This document shows positions 9,643 through 20,100 of a DNA stretch of 64,000 bases, in pieces. A model generated the notes under the pieces. It was not told where the DNA came from. It did no database searches and was given only the letters and a program-made list of their open reading frames with translations. Made by a program: the position numbers and the translations under genes. Every line of letters starts with the position of its first letter. Within the stretch, counting starts at the first letter, position 1. Where the stretch lies: positions 48,043 through 112,042 of the forward strand of contig NZ_JAHVJQ010000013.1 of the NCBI RefSeq assembly GCF_019801145.1, in the 5' to 3' direction. The DNA comes from Leisingera aquaemixtae (lineage in GTDB: Bacteria > Pseudomonadota > Alphaproteobacteria > Rhodobacterales > Rhodobacteraceae).

Positions 9643-12600
9643 ATGCAGGATCGGACATCCGCAGCGGGGGGCGCTGCCGCGAGCAAATCAGCCGGCGACA
9701 TTGCAATTGTCGGGCTGTCGGTAACGGTTCCGGGCGCTGCTTCTGCCGAAGCGTTCTGGCAGAACCTGCGCGCAGGCATCGAATCCATCGAGGTTCTGGA
9801 CCGCGAGGCGCTGCTGGCAAATGGCGAACGCGCCTCTGTGCTGGCCGACCCGAACTATGTGCCCGCATCCGCCCGGCTGCAGGGATTTGACGTGTTTGAT
9901 GCCGAGTTCTTCGGCTTCAGCCCCAAGGAAGCGGCGATCCTCGACCCACAGCACCGCAAGTTCCTGGAGGTTGCCTGGGGCGCGATGGAAAACGCAGGCC
10001 ACCCGCCGGAAAGCATAAATGGCCCCATCGGCGTCTACGCGGGCTGCGGCATGGGCAGCTATTTCTACTTCAACATCTGTTCCAATCCTGCGCTGGTCGA
10101 TGACGTGGGCATGTTCCTGCTGCGCCATACCGGCAACGACAAGGATTTCCTGTCGACCCGCGTCAGCCATGTGTTCGATCTGCATGGGCCGTCGGTCAAC
10201 GTGCAGACCGCCTGCTCCACCTCGCTGGTGGCGGTCCATTACGCCTGTAGAGCCCTGCGCGAAGGCGAGTGCGATTTGGCGCTGGCGGGCGGTGTCACCA
10301 TCGAGCTGCCGCAGGGGCGCGGCTACCTCTACAAGGAAAACGAGATCCTCTCCCCCGACGGCCATTGCCACGCCTTCGACCATAGGGCGCAGGGCACTGT
10401 GTTTGGATCCGGCGCAGGCGCCGTGGCGCTCAGGCGGCTGGAGGATGCGATAGCCGACGGCGACCACATCTGGGCCGTCATCAAGGGCTCTGCGATCAAC
10501 AACGACGGCGCCGACAAGGCGGGCTATCTCGCTCCTTCCGTCGGCGGCCAGTCGGCAGCGGTGCAAAAGGCACTGGCGGCCGCAGGCACCCCGGCGGAGA
10601 CCATCGACTATGTGGAATGCCACGGCACCGGCACCTATCTGGGCGACCCGATTGAGGTTTCCGCCCTGACCGATGCCTACCGCACCACCACGCAGGACAC
10701 CGGGTTTTGCCGCATCGGTTCGGTCAAGAGCAACATCGGCCATCTGGACACCGCGGCCGGCGTTGCCAGCCTGACCAAGACCGCGCTGGCGCTGCACCAC
10801 AAGGAAATCCCGCCCTCACTGGGGTTTGAGGCGCCGAACCCGGCGATTGACTTCGAAACCTCGCCGTTCCGCGTGAACGCCGCCCTCACCCCGTGGACAC
10901 CGCACAAGGGGCCGCGCCGTGCCGGCATCAACTCGCTGGGGGTCGGCGGCACCAATGCGCATGTGATCCTGGAAGAGGCCCCCGAACGGGCGCCGTCCGA
11001 GGAAAGCGATTTCCCGTTCCAGATCCTCTGCGTCTCAGGCCAGTCCAAGGCGGCGCTGGAGGCCAACAGCCAGGCCCTTGCGGACTATCTGAAAGCCAAC
11101 CCCGAGGCCGATCTGGCCGACGTCGCTTACACCCTCAAAGAAGGCCGCCGCGGCTTTGCCAAGCGGCGGGTACTGGTGGCGGAGACAGCTGCCGAAGCCA
11201 TTGACCTGATTGAAGAAAACGATCCCCGCAAGGTATTCACTCATGACCGCCTCGGCGGCAGCCCTGAGGTGGTGTTCATGTTCCCCGGCGGCGGCGCGCA
11301 ATACGCGGGCATGGCGCGTGACCTGTATGAGACCGAGCCGGTCTTTGCCGAGTGGATGGACCGCGGGCTGGAGCACCTGCAAAAGAGCCTCGACTACGAC
11401 ATCCGCGCGATCTGGCTGCCGGAAGAGGGTGGAGACGACGCTGCCAATGCCAAGCTCCAGCAGCCCTCTGTGCAGCTGCCGCTGATCATGATCGTCGAAT
11501 ACGCGCTGGCGCAGCTGTGGATCAGCTGGGGCGTGAAACCCGCCGCGCTGGTCGGCCACTCGATGGGCGAAAACACCGCCGCCTGCCTGGCCGGTGTTAT
11601 CTCCTTTGAGGACTGCATCGATCTGGTCCTCTTGCGCGGGCGGCTGTTCGACACCGTGCCTGCGGGCGGCATGCTTTCGATTGCCCTGCCCCTGGCCGAG
11701 GTTGAGGCCATCATCGGTGAAGACCTGGACATCGCCAGCGTGAACGCGCCTGCGCTCACCGCCGTCTCCGGCCCGCAAGAGGCGCTGGACCGCCTTTCCG
11801 CGGTCCTGGCCGCCCGCGAGGTCGAACACCAGCGCATTCAGATCGACATTGCCGCCCATTCCCGAATGCTGGACGGCATCCTGCAGAAGTATGGCGATTT
11901 CATCCGCTCCCTGAAGCTGTCGGCCCCCAAACTGCCGGTGATCTCCAACCGCACCGGCACGGCCTTGACCGCTGAACAGGCCACCGATGCCGAATACTGG
12001 GTCGGCCAGCTGCGCAACACCGTGCGCTTTGCCGATTGCATCGGCACCCTCGCCAAGACCCCGGACCGGGTGTTCCTGGAGGTCGGCCCCGGCAAGGCAC
12101 TGAGCGCGTTGGCGCAAATGTCGCCCGCGGTGAAGCCCGGCCAAGTGCTCAGCTCCCTGCGGCACCCGGATCAGCAGGTGATGGATGACAGCTACTTCTT
12201 CGGCGTCATAGGCCGGCTCTGGGCCTGCGGGGTGGAGGCTGACTGGGAACAGATCTGGGGCGAGGCGCGCCGCAACCGCTTGCCGCTGCCGGGCTACGCC
12301 TTTCAGCGCAGCCGCTATTTCATCGAGCCCGGCAAACCTGCTGCCGCGGAAGAGGCCGAGACCCCTGCCCGCCATGAGGACCTGAGCAACTGGGGCTACC
12401 GCCCCGCCTGGCGCCCGCGGCTGGCCGATTGTGCGCTGGACGTGACGCAAGAGCTGAATCAGGAGCCGCATACCTGGCTGATCTTCGAGGATGACTGCGG
12501 CCGCGCCGCCCAAGTGGCCGAGCGCCTGGAGGCCGCGGGCCACAGCGTCGCGCGGGTCTGCGCAGGCGACACCTATGCTCAGCTTGCGCCCAACGCCTAT

Positions 12601-15600
12601 GTGCTGCCGCCGGAACAGGGCCGCGCGGCCTATGGCGCGCTGCTGGCTGATCTGGCAGAGGCCGGGCTGCTGCCGGACCGCATCGCGCATTTCTGGCTGG
12701 TGACGGAACAGGAGAGCTTCCGCCCCGGCTCCTCCTTCTTTGACCGCAATCTGGAGATGGGCTTCCATTCCCTGACCGCGCTGGCGCAGGAACTTGGCAA
12801 TGCCGACCTGCCCGCTCCTGCGCATCTTACGGTCTTTACCACCGGCGCCGCGCAGGTGCGCGGCGAGGCGCTGCCCTACCCGGAAAAGGCCATGATCGCA
12901 GGCCCCCTGGGCGTCATCCCGCGGGAGCTGCCGGGGCTGACCTGCGCTGCCGTGGACATCGAACTGCCGCAGGCGCCGCGCGGTCTCTTTGCCCGCCTCA
13001 ATCCCGAGCAGGCCGATATCACCTGCCGCCTGCTGGAAGAGCTGATGGCCGATCCCGCCAGCACTTCAGCCGCCTGGCGCGGGGAGAAACGGTTCGAGCT
13101 CAGCTGGCGCCCGCAGCCGCTGCCTGAGCCGGAAACCCCGCCCTTCAAACAGGGCGGCCATTACATGATCACCGGCGGCTATGGCGGCATCGGCCTGACC
13201 ATCGCGGGCCATCTGATGCGCTATTATGACGCCAGGGTGTCGCTGATCTCCCGCGGCGGCTTGCCGCCGCGCGCGGCCTGGGAGCGTTATCTGGCCAGCC
13301 ACAGCCCGGCGAACCGCACCGCCCAGCGCATCCGCGCTGTCATGGCGCTGGAGGCGGATGGCAAGGGCCAGGTGCTGCCGCTGGCTGCCGATGTCTGCAA
13401 CAGCGGCGACTTGCGCAAGGCGCGCGCGCAGGCCGAGGACGCCTTCGGTCCCGTCACCGGCGTGATCCACGGCGCCGGTGTCATCAATGACGGCCCGCTG
13501 CTGGCCAAGGACGAGGACCAGATCGCCCAGGTCCTGGCACCCAAGGTCAGCGGCCTGCGCGCGCTCGACGCGGTGTTCCCCGACGGCAGCCTGGAACTGA
13601 TGGTGCTGTTCTCCTCCTCCTCAACCGTGACCCGGCCCGCGGGCCAGGTGGATTACATCGCCGCCAACGAATACCTCAATGCCTGGGCCAAGCACCGCGC
13701 GGGCGGCCGGACCCAGGTGATTGCCGTGGACTGGGGCGTCTGGGCGGACACCGGCATGGCCGCCGACGCCATGGCCAGCCGCAACGCAAACGCGGGTGCC
13801 AGCACGCCCGAGCCCTGCCCGCAGCCGCTGCTGCAGCAGCAGGGCTATGACGCGTCCGGCAACCGCATCTTCACCCCCCGTTTCAGCACCGCAGACTGGC
13901 TGCTGGATGAGCACCGGACCAAGGATGGCACCGCCCTGGTGCCCGGCACCGGCTATATCGAGATGGCCGCCGAGGCGCTGGCGGCAACCGGCGCCGACGG
14001 CCCGTTCGAAATCCGCGGCCTCTATTTCCTGCGCCCTCTGATTGCGGACGAAAACAGCCCGCGCGATGCGCTGATTAAGCTCGAAGCTAATGAAAATGGT
14101 TATGAACTCTTTGTTTACTCGAAGTTTACAAATGGTTACCGTCTGAACTGTCAGGCTATGCTGGCCTTTGCGGCGGCGGCAGAACGCCCCGTCGCGCTCA
14201 ACCTCCAGAAGATTTTCACCCAATGCCCGGAGGAGCAGGTGCCTGAAGACGGGCGCCTGCGTTCCCCGCAGGAGGCGCATCTGAATTTCGGGCCGCGCTG
14301 GCAGGTGCTGGACCGCGCCGCGCTTGGCGATGGCGAGGGGGTGGCGTCGCTGTCGCTGCCAGAAGCTGCGGCGCAGGACGGCTGCCTGCTGCACCCCGGC
14401 CTGCTGGACCTGGCCACCGGCTGGGCCATGAAGCTGATCCCCGGATACGAGGGCAAGGCGCTTTGGGTGCCGGTGTCCTATGGCACCATCCGGGTATTTG
14501 CGCCGCTGACCCGATCCATCTTCAGCCATGTGCGCCTGTCCGGCACCCCGGACAGCGCCTCCGCGGCGTTCGACGTCACCCTGACGGACCCGGACGGTAC
14601 CGTGCTGGTGGAGATCGAGGGCTTCCGGATGCAGCGCCTGGCCGGCGGGTTCGACGCCGCCGGGGAACCGGGCAAAGCGGACGCGACCGCGGCCCAGCTG
14701 GGCCTGGAGCCTGCCGCCGGCCCGCAGCCGCTGTCGCCGGAGGAACGCCGCCTGCAGCTGAACATCTCAAACGGCATCAAGGCCAGCGAGGGTGGCGCGG
14801 CGCTGGCCCGCGCCCTAGGGACCGGCCTGCCGCAGGTGGTGGTCTCCTCGCTCGACCTGCCCGCGCTGATCGCGCAGGCGGATCAAAGCGCACCTGCCCA
14901 GGCAGAGGCGCAGACGTTTGACCGGCCGCAGCTCGACACCGATTACGTGGCACCGCGCAACCCGGTGGAGGAACAGCTGGCCGCGCTGTTTGCCTCCCTC
15001 CTCGGTGTCCGCCAGGTGGGGATCGAGGACAGCTTCTTTGACCTCGGCGGCCATTCCCTGATTGCAGTGCGGCTGTTTGCCCAGGTGAAACGCGCCTTTG
15101 ATGTGGAATTCCCGCTGTCGGTGCTGTTCGAGGCCCCCAGCGCCGCCGCACTGGCCGAACGGATCATCGAACGCACCGGCGGCGGCGTTGCGGCAGAGCC
15201 GGGGGACACCCCGCAGACGGCGGAGGAACAGCCGAAATTCACCCACCTGGTGCAGCTGCACCCCGGCGACGGCACCGGACGGCGGCCCTTCTTCCTGGTT
15301 GCGGGCATGTTCGGCAACGTGCTGAACCTGCGGCACCTGGCGCTTTTGGTGGGCAAGGACCGCCCGGTTTATGGCCTGCAGGCCAAGGGGCTGGTGGGCG
15401 GCGATGCGCCGCACGGCCGCATCAGCGATGCCGCCCGCAGCTGCCTGAGCGAAATCCGCCAGGTCCAGCCCGACGGCCCCTATCTGCTTGGCGGTTTCTC
15501 CGGCGGCGGCATCACTGCCTATGAGATGGCGCAACAGCTGAAGGACCAGGGCCAGGACACCGCGGCGCTGATCCTGCTGGACACCCCGCTGCCGGTGCGC

Positions 15601-16095
15601 CCGGCCCTGAACCGGCAGGACAAGGCGCTGATCAAGCTGGCAGAGCTGCGCTGCAAAGGGATAGGCTACCTTGGCGAATGGGCCAGGAACCGCATTGCCT
15701 GGGAGCTCGGGAAACGCCGCGCCAAACCCGCGGAAACCGGCGCCCTGCCGGAGTTCAACAACCGCAAGATCGAACTGGCCTTCCGCGCCGCGGTCGCGGC
15801 CTATGCCCTTAGACCCTGGGACGGCCCGCTGACCCTGTTCCGCCCGCCGCTGGACCGCAAATGGCAGGTGAGCGGCGACAATTGGGTCAGCGGCGAACGC
15901 GAGTATGTGTTCCACGACAACGACTGGACCCGATGGGCGCCCGCCGTCGAGGTGGAAGAGGTGCCGGGCGACCATGACAGCATGGTGCTGGTGCCGAACG
16001 TCAGCGTGCTGGCGGCAGGCGTCAAGGCGCGGCTGGACGCCGCCGACCGGGCGGCGGCCTCCGGCCCATCGCGCACCGTCCAGGCGGCGGAGTGA
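9643..16095 (+). CDS. Single-module type I polyketide synthase (KS-AT-KR-DH-ACP-TE)
   Basis: 2150 residues from ATG 9643 (a TTG six bases upstream is an alternative). Domains in order: KS (about 20-445) with active C191 in TACSTS, H327 in ECHGTG and H367 in NIGHLD; AT (about 543-850) with S640 in GHSMG; KR (about 1165-1370) with GGYGGIG and Y1338; DH (about 1400-1660) with H1424 (H-x4-G motif) and D1589 in HPGLLDLA; ACP (about 1735-1825) with S1805 in GGHSL; TE (about 1865-2130) with S1953 in GFSGG and a late His in GDHD. All catalytic residues are present; there is no ER domain. KR lies before DH, unlike the usual DH-KR order. With one module and its own thioesterase it probably works iteratively to make and release an unsaturated or hydroxylated acyl chain. 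The AT motif IAAHS does not identify the extender unit. Confidence 0.93.
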   Translation: MQDRTSAAGGAAASKSAGDIAIVGLSVTVPGAASAEAFWQNLRAGIESIEVLDREALLANGERASVLADPNYVPASARLQGFDVFDAEFFGFSPKEAAILDPQHRKFLEVAWGAMENAGHPPESINGPIGVYAGCGMGSYFYFNICSNPALVDDVGMFLLRHTGNDKDFLSTRVSHVFDLHGPSVNVQTACSTSLVAVHYACRALREGECDLALAGGVTIELPQGRGYLYKENEILSPDGHCHAFDHRAQGTVFGSGAGAVALRRLEDAIADGDHIWAVIKGSAINNDGADKAGYLAPSVGGQSAAVQKALAAAGTPAETIDYVECHGTGTYLGDPIEVSALTDAYRTTTQDTGFCRIGSVKSNIGHLDTAAGVASLTKTALALHHKEIPPSLGFEAPNPAIDFETSPFRVNAALTPWTPHKGPRRAGINSLGVGGTNAHVILEEAPERAPSEESDFPFQILCVSGQSKAALEANSQALADYLKANPEADLADVAYTLKEGRRGFAKRRVLVAETAAEAIDLIEENDPRKVFTHDRLGGSPEVVFMFPGGGAQYAGMARDLYETEPVFAEWMDRGLEHLQKSLDYDIRAIWLPEEGGDDAANAKLQQPSVQLPLIMIVEYALAQLWISWGVKPAALVGHSMGENTAACLAGVISFEDCIDLVLLRGRLFDTVPAGGMLSIALPLAEVEAIIGEDLDIASVNAPALTAVSGPQEALDRLSAVLAAREVEHQRIQIDIAAHSRMLDGILQKYGDFIRSLKLSAPKLPVISNRTGTALTAEQATDAEYWVGQLRNTVRFADCIGTLAKTPDRVFLEVGPGKALSALAQMSPAVKPGQVLSSLRHPDQQVMDDSYFFGVIGRLWACGVEADWEQIWGEARRNRLPLPGYAFQRSRYFIEPGKPAAAEEAETPARHEDLSNWGYRPAWRPRLADCALDVTQELNQEPHTWLIFEDDCGRAAQVAERLEAAGHSVARVCAGDTYAQLAPNAYVLPPEQGRAAYGALLADLAEAGLLPDRIAHFWLVTEQESFRPGSSFFDRNLEMGFHSLTALAQELGNADLPAPAHLTVFTTGAAQVRGEALPYPEKAMIAGPLGVIPRELPGLTCAAVDIELPQAPRGLFARLNPEQADITCRLLEELMADPASTSAAWRGEKRFELSWRPQPLPEPETPPFKQGGHYMITGGYGGIGLTIAGHLMRYYDARVSLISRGGLPPRAAWERYLASHSPANRTAQRIRAVMALEADGKGQVLPLAADVCNSGDLRKARAQAEDAFGPVTGVIHGAGVINDGPLLAKDEDQIAQVLAPKVSGLRALDAVFPDGSLELMVLFSSSSTVTRPAGQVDYIAANEYLNAWAKHRAGGRTQVIAVDWGVWADTGMAADAMASRNANAGASTPEPCPQPLLQQQGYDASGNRIFTPRFSTADWLLDEHRTKDGTALVPGTGYIEMAAEALAATGADGPFEIRGLYFLRPLIADENSPRDALIKLEANENGYELFVYSKFTNGYRLNCQAMLAFAAAAERPVALNLQKIFTQCPEEQVPEDGRLRSPQEAHLNFGPRWQVLDRAALGDGEGVASLSLPEAAAQDGCLLHPGLLDLATGWAMKLIPGYEGKALWVPVSYGTIRVFAPLTRSIFSHVRLSGTPDSASAAFDVTLTDPDGTVLVEIEGFRMQRLAGGFDAAGEPGKADATAAQLGLEPAAGPQPLSPEERRLQLNISNGIKASEGGAALARALGTGLPQVVVSSLDLPALIAQADQSAPAQAEAQTFDRPQLDTDYVAPRNPVEEQLAALFASLLGVRQVGIEDSFFDLGGHSLIAVRLFAQVKRAFDVEFPLSVLFEAPSAAALAERIIERTGGGVAAEPGDTPQTAEEQPKFTHLVQLHPGDGTGRRPFFLVAGMFGNVLNLRHLALLVGKDRPVYGLQAKGLVGGDAPHGRISDAARSCLSEIRQVQPDGPYLLGGFSGGGITAYEMAQQLKDQGQDTAALILLDTPLPVRPALNRQDKALIKLAELRCKGIGYLGEWARNRIAWELGKRRAKPAETGALPEFNNRKIELAFRAAVAAYALRPWDGPLTLFRPPLDRKWQVSGDNWVSGEREYVFHDNDWTRWAPAVEVEEVPGDHDSMVLVPNVSVLAAGVKARLDAADRAAASGPSRTVQAAE

Positions 16096-16100
16096 CCGGC

Positions 16101-17117
16101 ATGACCCAGCAGCGCATCCTCATCATCCTTCTGAATTTCCGCACGCCGGAGATGACCCTGCAATCCGCCGAGGCGGCGCTGCGCGAGCTGGAGGACCTGC
16201 CGGGTGAGCTGCTGATAATCGACAACGGCTCTGGCGACGGCTCCTATGACCGGATCCGGGCAGCGGCAGAAACCCGCGGCTGGCTGGACAGCAACCGGGT
16301 GCGGGTGATCGCCTCGCCGGTGAACGGCGGCTTTGGCGCCGGCATGAACATCGGCCTAAACACCGGCCTGGCCGACGGCACCGCGCCGGAGTTCTACTAC
16401 CTCCTGAACTCCGACGCCTTTGTGCAGGGCAGCACCATCCGCACCCTGCGCGACTTCCTGCTGGAACATCCCGGCGCCGGGCTGGCAGGGTCGTATGTGC
16501 GCGGCACGGACGGGGCGCCGCACCGCACCGCCTTCCGCTTTCCCTCCGTCGCGGGCGAGTTCGAAGCCAGCGTGCGCACCGGCATCTTCACCCGGCTGCT
16601 GAAGCCCTGGGTGGTCGCCATGGAGATGCCGCAGGCAGAGGTGCAGGTCGACTGGACCGCCGGCGCCAGCCTGATGATCCGCCGCGAGGCGGTCGAGGCC
16701 GTGGGCGGCTTTGACGAGACCTTTTTCCTCTATTTCGAGGAAACCGACCTTTGCCGCCGCGCCGCCCGCGCGGGCTGGCGCACCCATTACGTGCCCGCCA
16801 GCGAAGTGGCGCATATCGGTTCCGCCTCCACCGGCATGAAGGGCTGGCAGCGCACGCCCGGCTACTGGTTCGACTCGCGCCTGCATTACTTCGTCAAGAA
16901 CCATGGCCGCGCCTATGCCGCCGCTGCCACGCTGGCCCGCATCAGCGGCAGCCTGCTTTACGGCCTGCGCCGCCTGATCCAGAACAAGCCGCAGGCTGAT
17001 CCGCCGCATTTCCTGCGCGATCTCTGCCTGCACAGCCTGCGCGCACTTTTTGCGCCGCGCCGCTCACCCTCTACGGAAACGCGCCTCCCTTCTCCGCTTG
17101 CAAAGGAGCAGAAATGA
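16101..17117 (+). CDS. Glycosyltransferase family 2 (rhamnosyltransferase-like)
   Basis: 338 residues from ATG 16101, chosen because GGAG sits eight bases upstream; a GTG overlapping the PKS stop at 16092 is the alternative. Typical WbbL/RfbF-like GT2 motifs are seen: ILLNFRTPEMTLQSAEAAL, IIDNGSGDGSY, NGGFGAGMNIGL, LLNSDAFV, DWTAGASLMIRREAV and FFLYFEETDLCRRA. Its place between the PKS and NRPS genes, with coupled starts and stops, suggests that it glycosylates the PKS/NRPS product or the glycan that carries it. No membrane segments are obvious. Confidence 0.87.
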   Translation: MTQQRILIILLNFRTPEMTLQSAEAALRELEDLPGELLIIDNGSGDGSYDRIRAAAETRGWLDSNRVRVIASPVNGGFGAGMNIGLNTGLADGTAPEFYYLLNSDAFVQGSTIRTLRDFLLEHPGAGLAGSYVRGTDGAPHRTAFRFPSVAGEFEASVRTGIFTRLLKPWVVAMEMPQAEVQVDWTAGASLMIRREAVEAVGGFDETFFLYFEETDLCRRAARAGWRTHYVPASEVAHIGSASTGMKGWQRTPGYWFDSRLHYFVKNHGRAYAAAATLARISGSLLYGLRRLIQNKPQADPPHFLRDLCLHSLRALFAPRRSPSTETRLPSPLAKEQK

Positions 17118-20100
17118 CCGCATTCACCTGTGCCCTGATCGGCAATGAATCCCTTCTGATCGGCTGCGCCGATGCGCTGCTGGCCCGCGGCCACCAGATC
17201 CGGGCGGTGGTATCGCAGGATGAGGACATCCGCGCCTGGGCCGCGGACAAGGGGCTGGCATTGCTGGACAACCAGCGCGCACTGTCCGGTGGCTTCGACT
17301 GGCTGCTGTCCATCGCCAACCTTTCAGTGATCCCGGATGAGGTGCTAGCGCAGGCTGCCAAGGGCGCGGTCAACTTTCACGACGGCCCGCTGCCCGCCTA
17401 TGCGGGCCTCAACACCCCGAACTGGGCTCTGATCAACGGCGAGGCGCAGCACGGCATCACCTGGCATCTGATCGAAGGCGGCGTGGATGAGGGCGATATC
17501 CTGGCGCAGCGGCTGTTTGACGTGGCAGCGGACGAGACCGCTTTCAGCCTCAACTCGAAATGCTACGCCGCGGCGATGGACAGCTTTGGCGAGGTCATCA
17601 CCCAGCTGGAAACCGGGGAACTGAACCGGGAAAGGCAGGACCTGAGCCAACGCCGATACTTCGGGAAATCCGACCGCCCGGCGGCGGGCGGAATGCTGGA
17701 CTTCACCCGCCCAGCGGCAGAGCTGGCCCGGCTGGTGCGGGCGCTTGATACCGGCGGCTACTGGAACCCGCTTTGCGCCGCCAAGCTGCGCATTGGCGGG
17801 ACCGTGGTGCTGGCCGGCGGTGCGGAAATTGCCGCGGGCAGCGGCACCCCCGGCACCGTGCTGGACGCGGCCCTCGACAGGCTGACTGTTGCCACAGCGG
17901 ACGGCGCCCTCACCCTGTCGCGCCTGACCTCGCCTTCGGGCCAGCCGCTGGACATATCCACTCTGGCCAAAGCCGGAGACAAGGTTCCCTCCCTGACCGC
18001 AGCTGAGGCGGAGAAACTCACCGCCCGCCTCGCTGCGGTTCAAGGAGGCGAAAGCCATTGGCGCCAGCGGCTTGCCGCGATGCAGCCGGTGCAGGTGCCG
18101 CTCTCCGCCAGTACAGGCGGCAACGGGATCATCCGCCGGGACATCGCCTTGCCTGCCGGTCTGAGCGAAGAGCAAGCGGCAGCAGCTGCCGTCGCCTTCG
18201 CCCTGCTCAGCAGCGGCGCGGAGGCCGGCGATGTAGCGCTGTCGGTGGCAGGGACGGAGGGCCTGCCCGGCCTGATCTCCTCCTGGGTGCCCTTGCAGGC
18301 GCGGCGGCAGGACAGCGTCGCCGAACTGGTGGAATGCACTGCGCAAGGCATTGCCAAGGCACGGAAATACGGCGGTTTTGCCGAGGATCTGGCGGCCCGC
18401 GCACCAGAGATTTCGGCGCAGCCCATGCCCGGAATCGGCCTGATGCTGGGGTGCGATGCGGCGGTTGATGGCTGCACCGCCACGGTGTCCCTGACCAATG
18501 GCGCCATTGCGCTGCACTGTGACGCGGCTGCCCTGACACCTGACGCCGCTGCCCTGCTCGCCGCCCGGCTGGAGCTGGTGCTGACTGCCATTGAAGAGGA
18601 CAGCAGCCGCCCGGTTGCGGAACTGCCGATTCTGCCCGCGGCAGAGCGTAAACTGCTGCTGGAGGACTGGAACCAGACCGCAACGGACTATCCCGCAGAC
18701 CTGACCATCCACGCGGCGTTTGAAGCGCAGGCTGCCCGGACTCCGGACGCCACCGCGCTGGTGTTCGAGAGCCAGAGTTTCACCTACGGCGAGGTGAACG
18801 CCCGCGCCAACGGAGTTGCCGCGCGCCTGCGTGAAATGAACGTAAAACCGGGCGTGCATGTGGGCATCCACATCCGCCGCGCACCGGAGCTGGTGTTTGC
18901 GGCGCTTGGGGTGATGAAGGCCGGCGGCGCCTATGTGCCGCTCGATCCCGCCTACCCGGCCGACCGCATCGCGCATTACATCACCGACAGCGAGGCGCAG
19001 GTGATCGTGACCCAGGGCGCGCTGGCCGCCAGCCTACCTGCCTCAGACGCGCAGGTGCTGGACATTGCAACAGTCCCCGCGGGGACAGCCAGGGAAAACA
19101 CCGATGGCGGCGCCACCGGCAGCGATCTGGCCTATCTGATCTACACTTCCGGCTCCACCGGCCTGCCCAAGGGGGTGATGGTCACCCACGCCAATGTCGC
19201 GAACTTCTTCACCGGCATGGACCAGCGCATCCCGCACCAGCCCGGTGATGCCTGGCTGGCGGTGACCAGCCTCAGCTTCGACATCTCGGTGCTGGAGCTG
19301 TTCTGGACGCTCACGCGCGGGTTCAAACTGGTGCTGTCGAGCGACGAAAGCCGGCTGGAGCTGTCCAAGGGGCCGGTTGCCTTCAGCTCCCGCAAGATGG
19401 ATTTCAACCTGTTCTACTGGGGCAATGACGACGGGCCGGGGCCGCGGAAATACCACCTGCTGCTGGAAGGCGCCAAGTTTGCCGATAGCCACGGGTTCAA
19501 CGCCGTCTGGACGCCGGAACGGCACTTTCATGCGTTTGGCGGGCCTTACCCGAACCCGTCCGTCACCGGCGCCGCGGTTGCTGCGGTGACGCAGAACATC
19601 GGGGTGCGCTCCGGCTCCTGCGTGGCGCCGCTGCACCATCCGGCGCGGATTGCCGAGGAATGGGCGGTAATCGACAACCTGACCGCGGGGCGTGCCGGCA
19701 TCGGCTTTGCCTCCGGCTGGCAGCCGGATGATTTCATCCTGCGCCCCGAAAACACCCCGCCTGCCAACAAGCCCGCGATGTTCGAGGCCATCGAAACCGT
19801 GCGCAAGCTGTGGCGCGGCGAGGAAGTGGCCTTCCCCCGCAAGGACGGCGGCGAACACGCCGTGATCACCCAGCCACGCCCGGTTTCGCAGGAGTTGCCC
19901 GTCTGGGTCACCACCGCGGGCAACCCGGAGACCTGGCGCGAGGCCGGACAGATCGGGGCCAATGTGCTGACCCACCTCCTGGGCCAGAGCATCGAGGAGG
20001 TTGCTGGCAAGATCCGCATCTACCACGACGCCCTGCGCGAGGCAGGCCATGACCCGGCGGACTTCAAGGTCACGTTGATGCTGCACACCTATCTGGCAGG

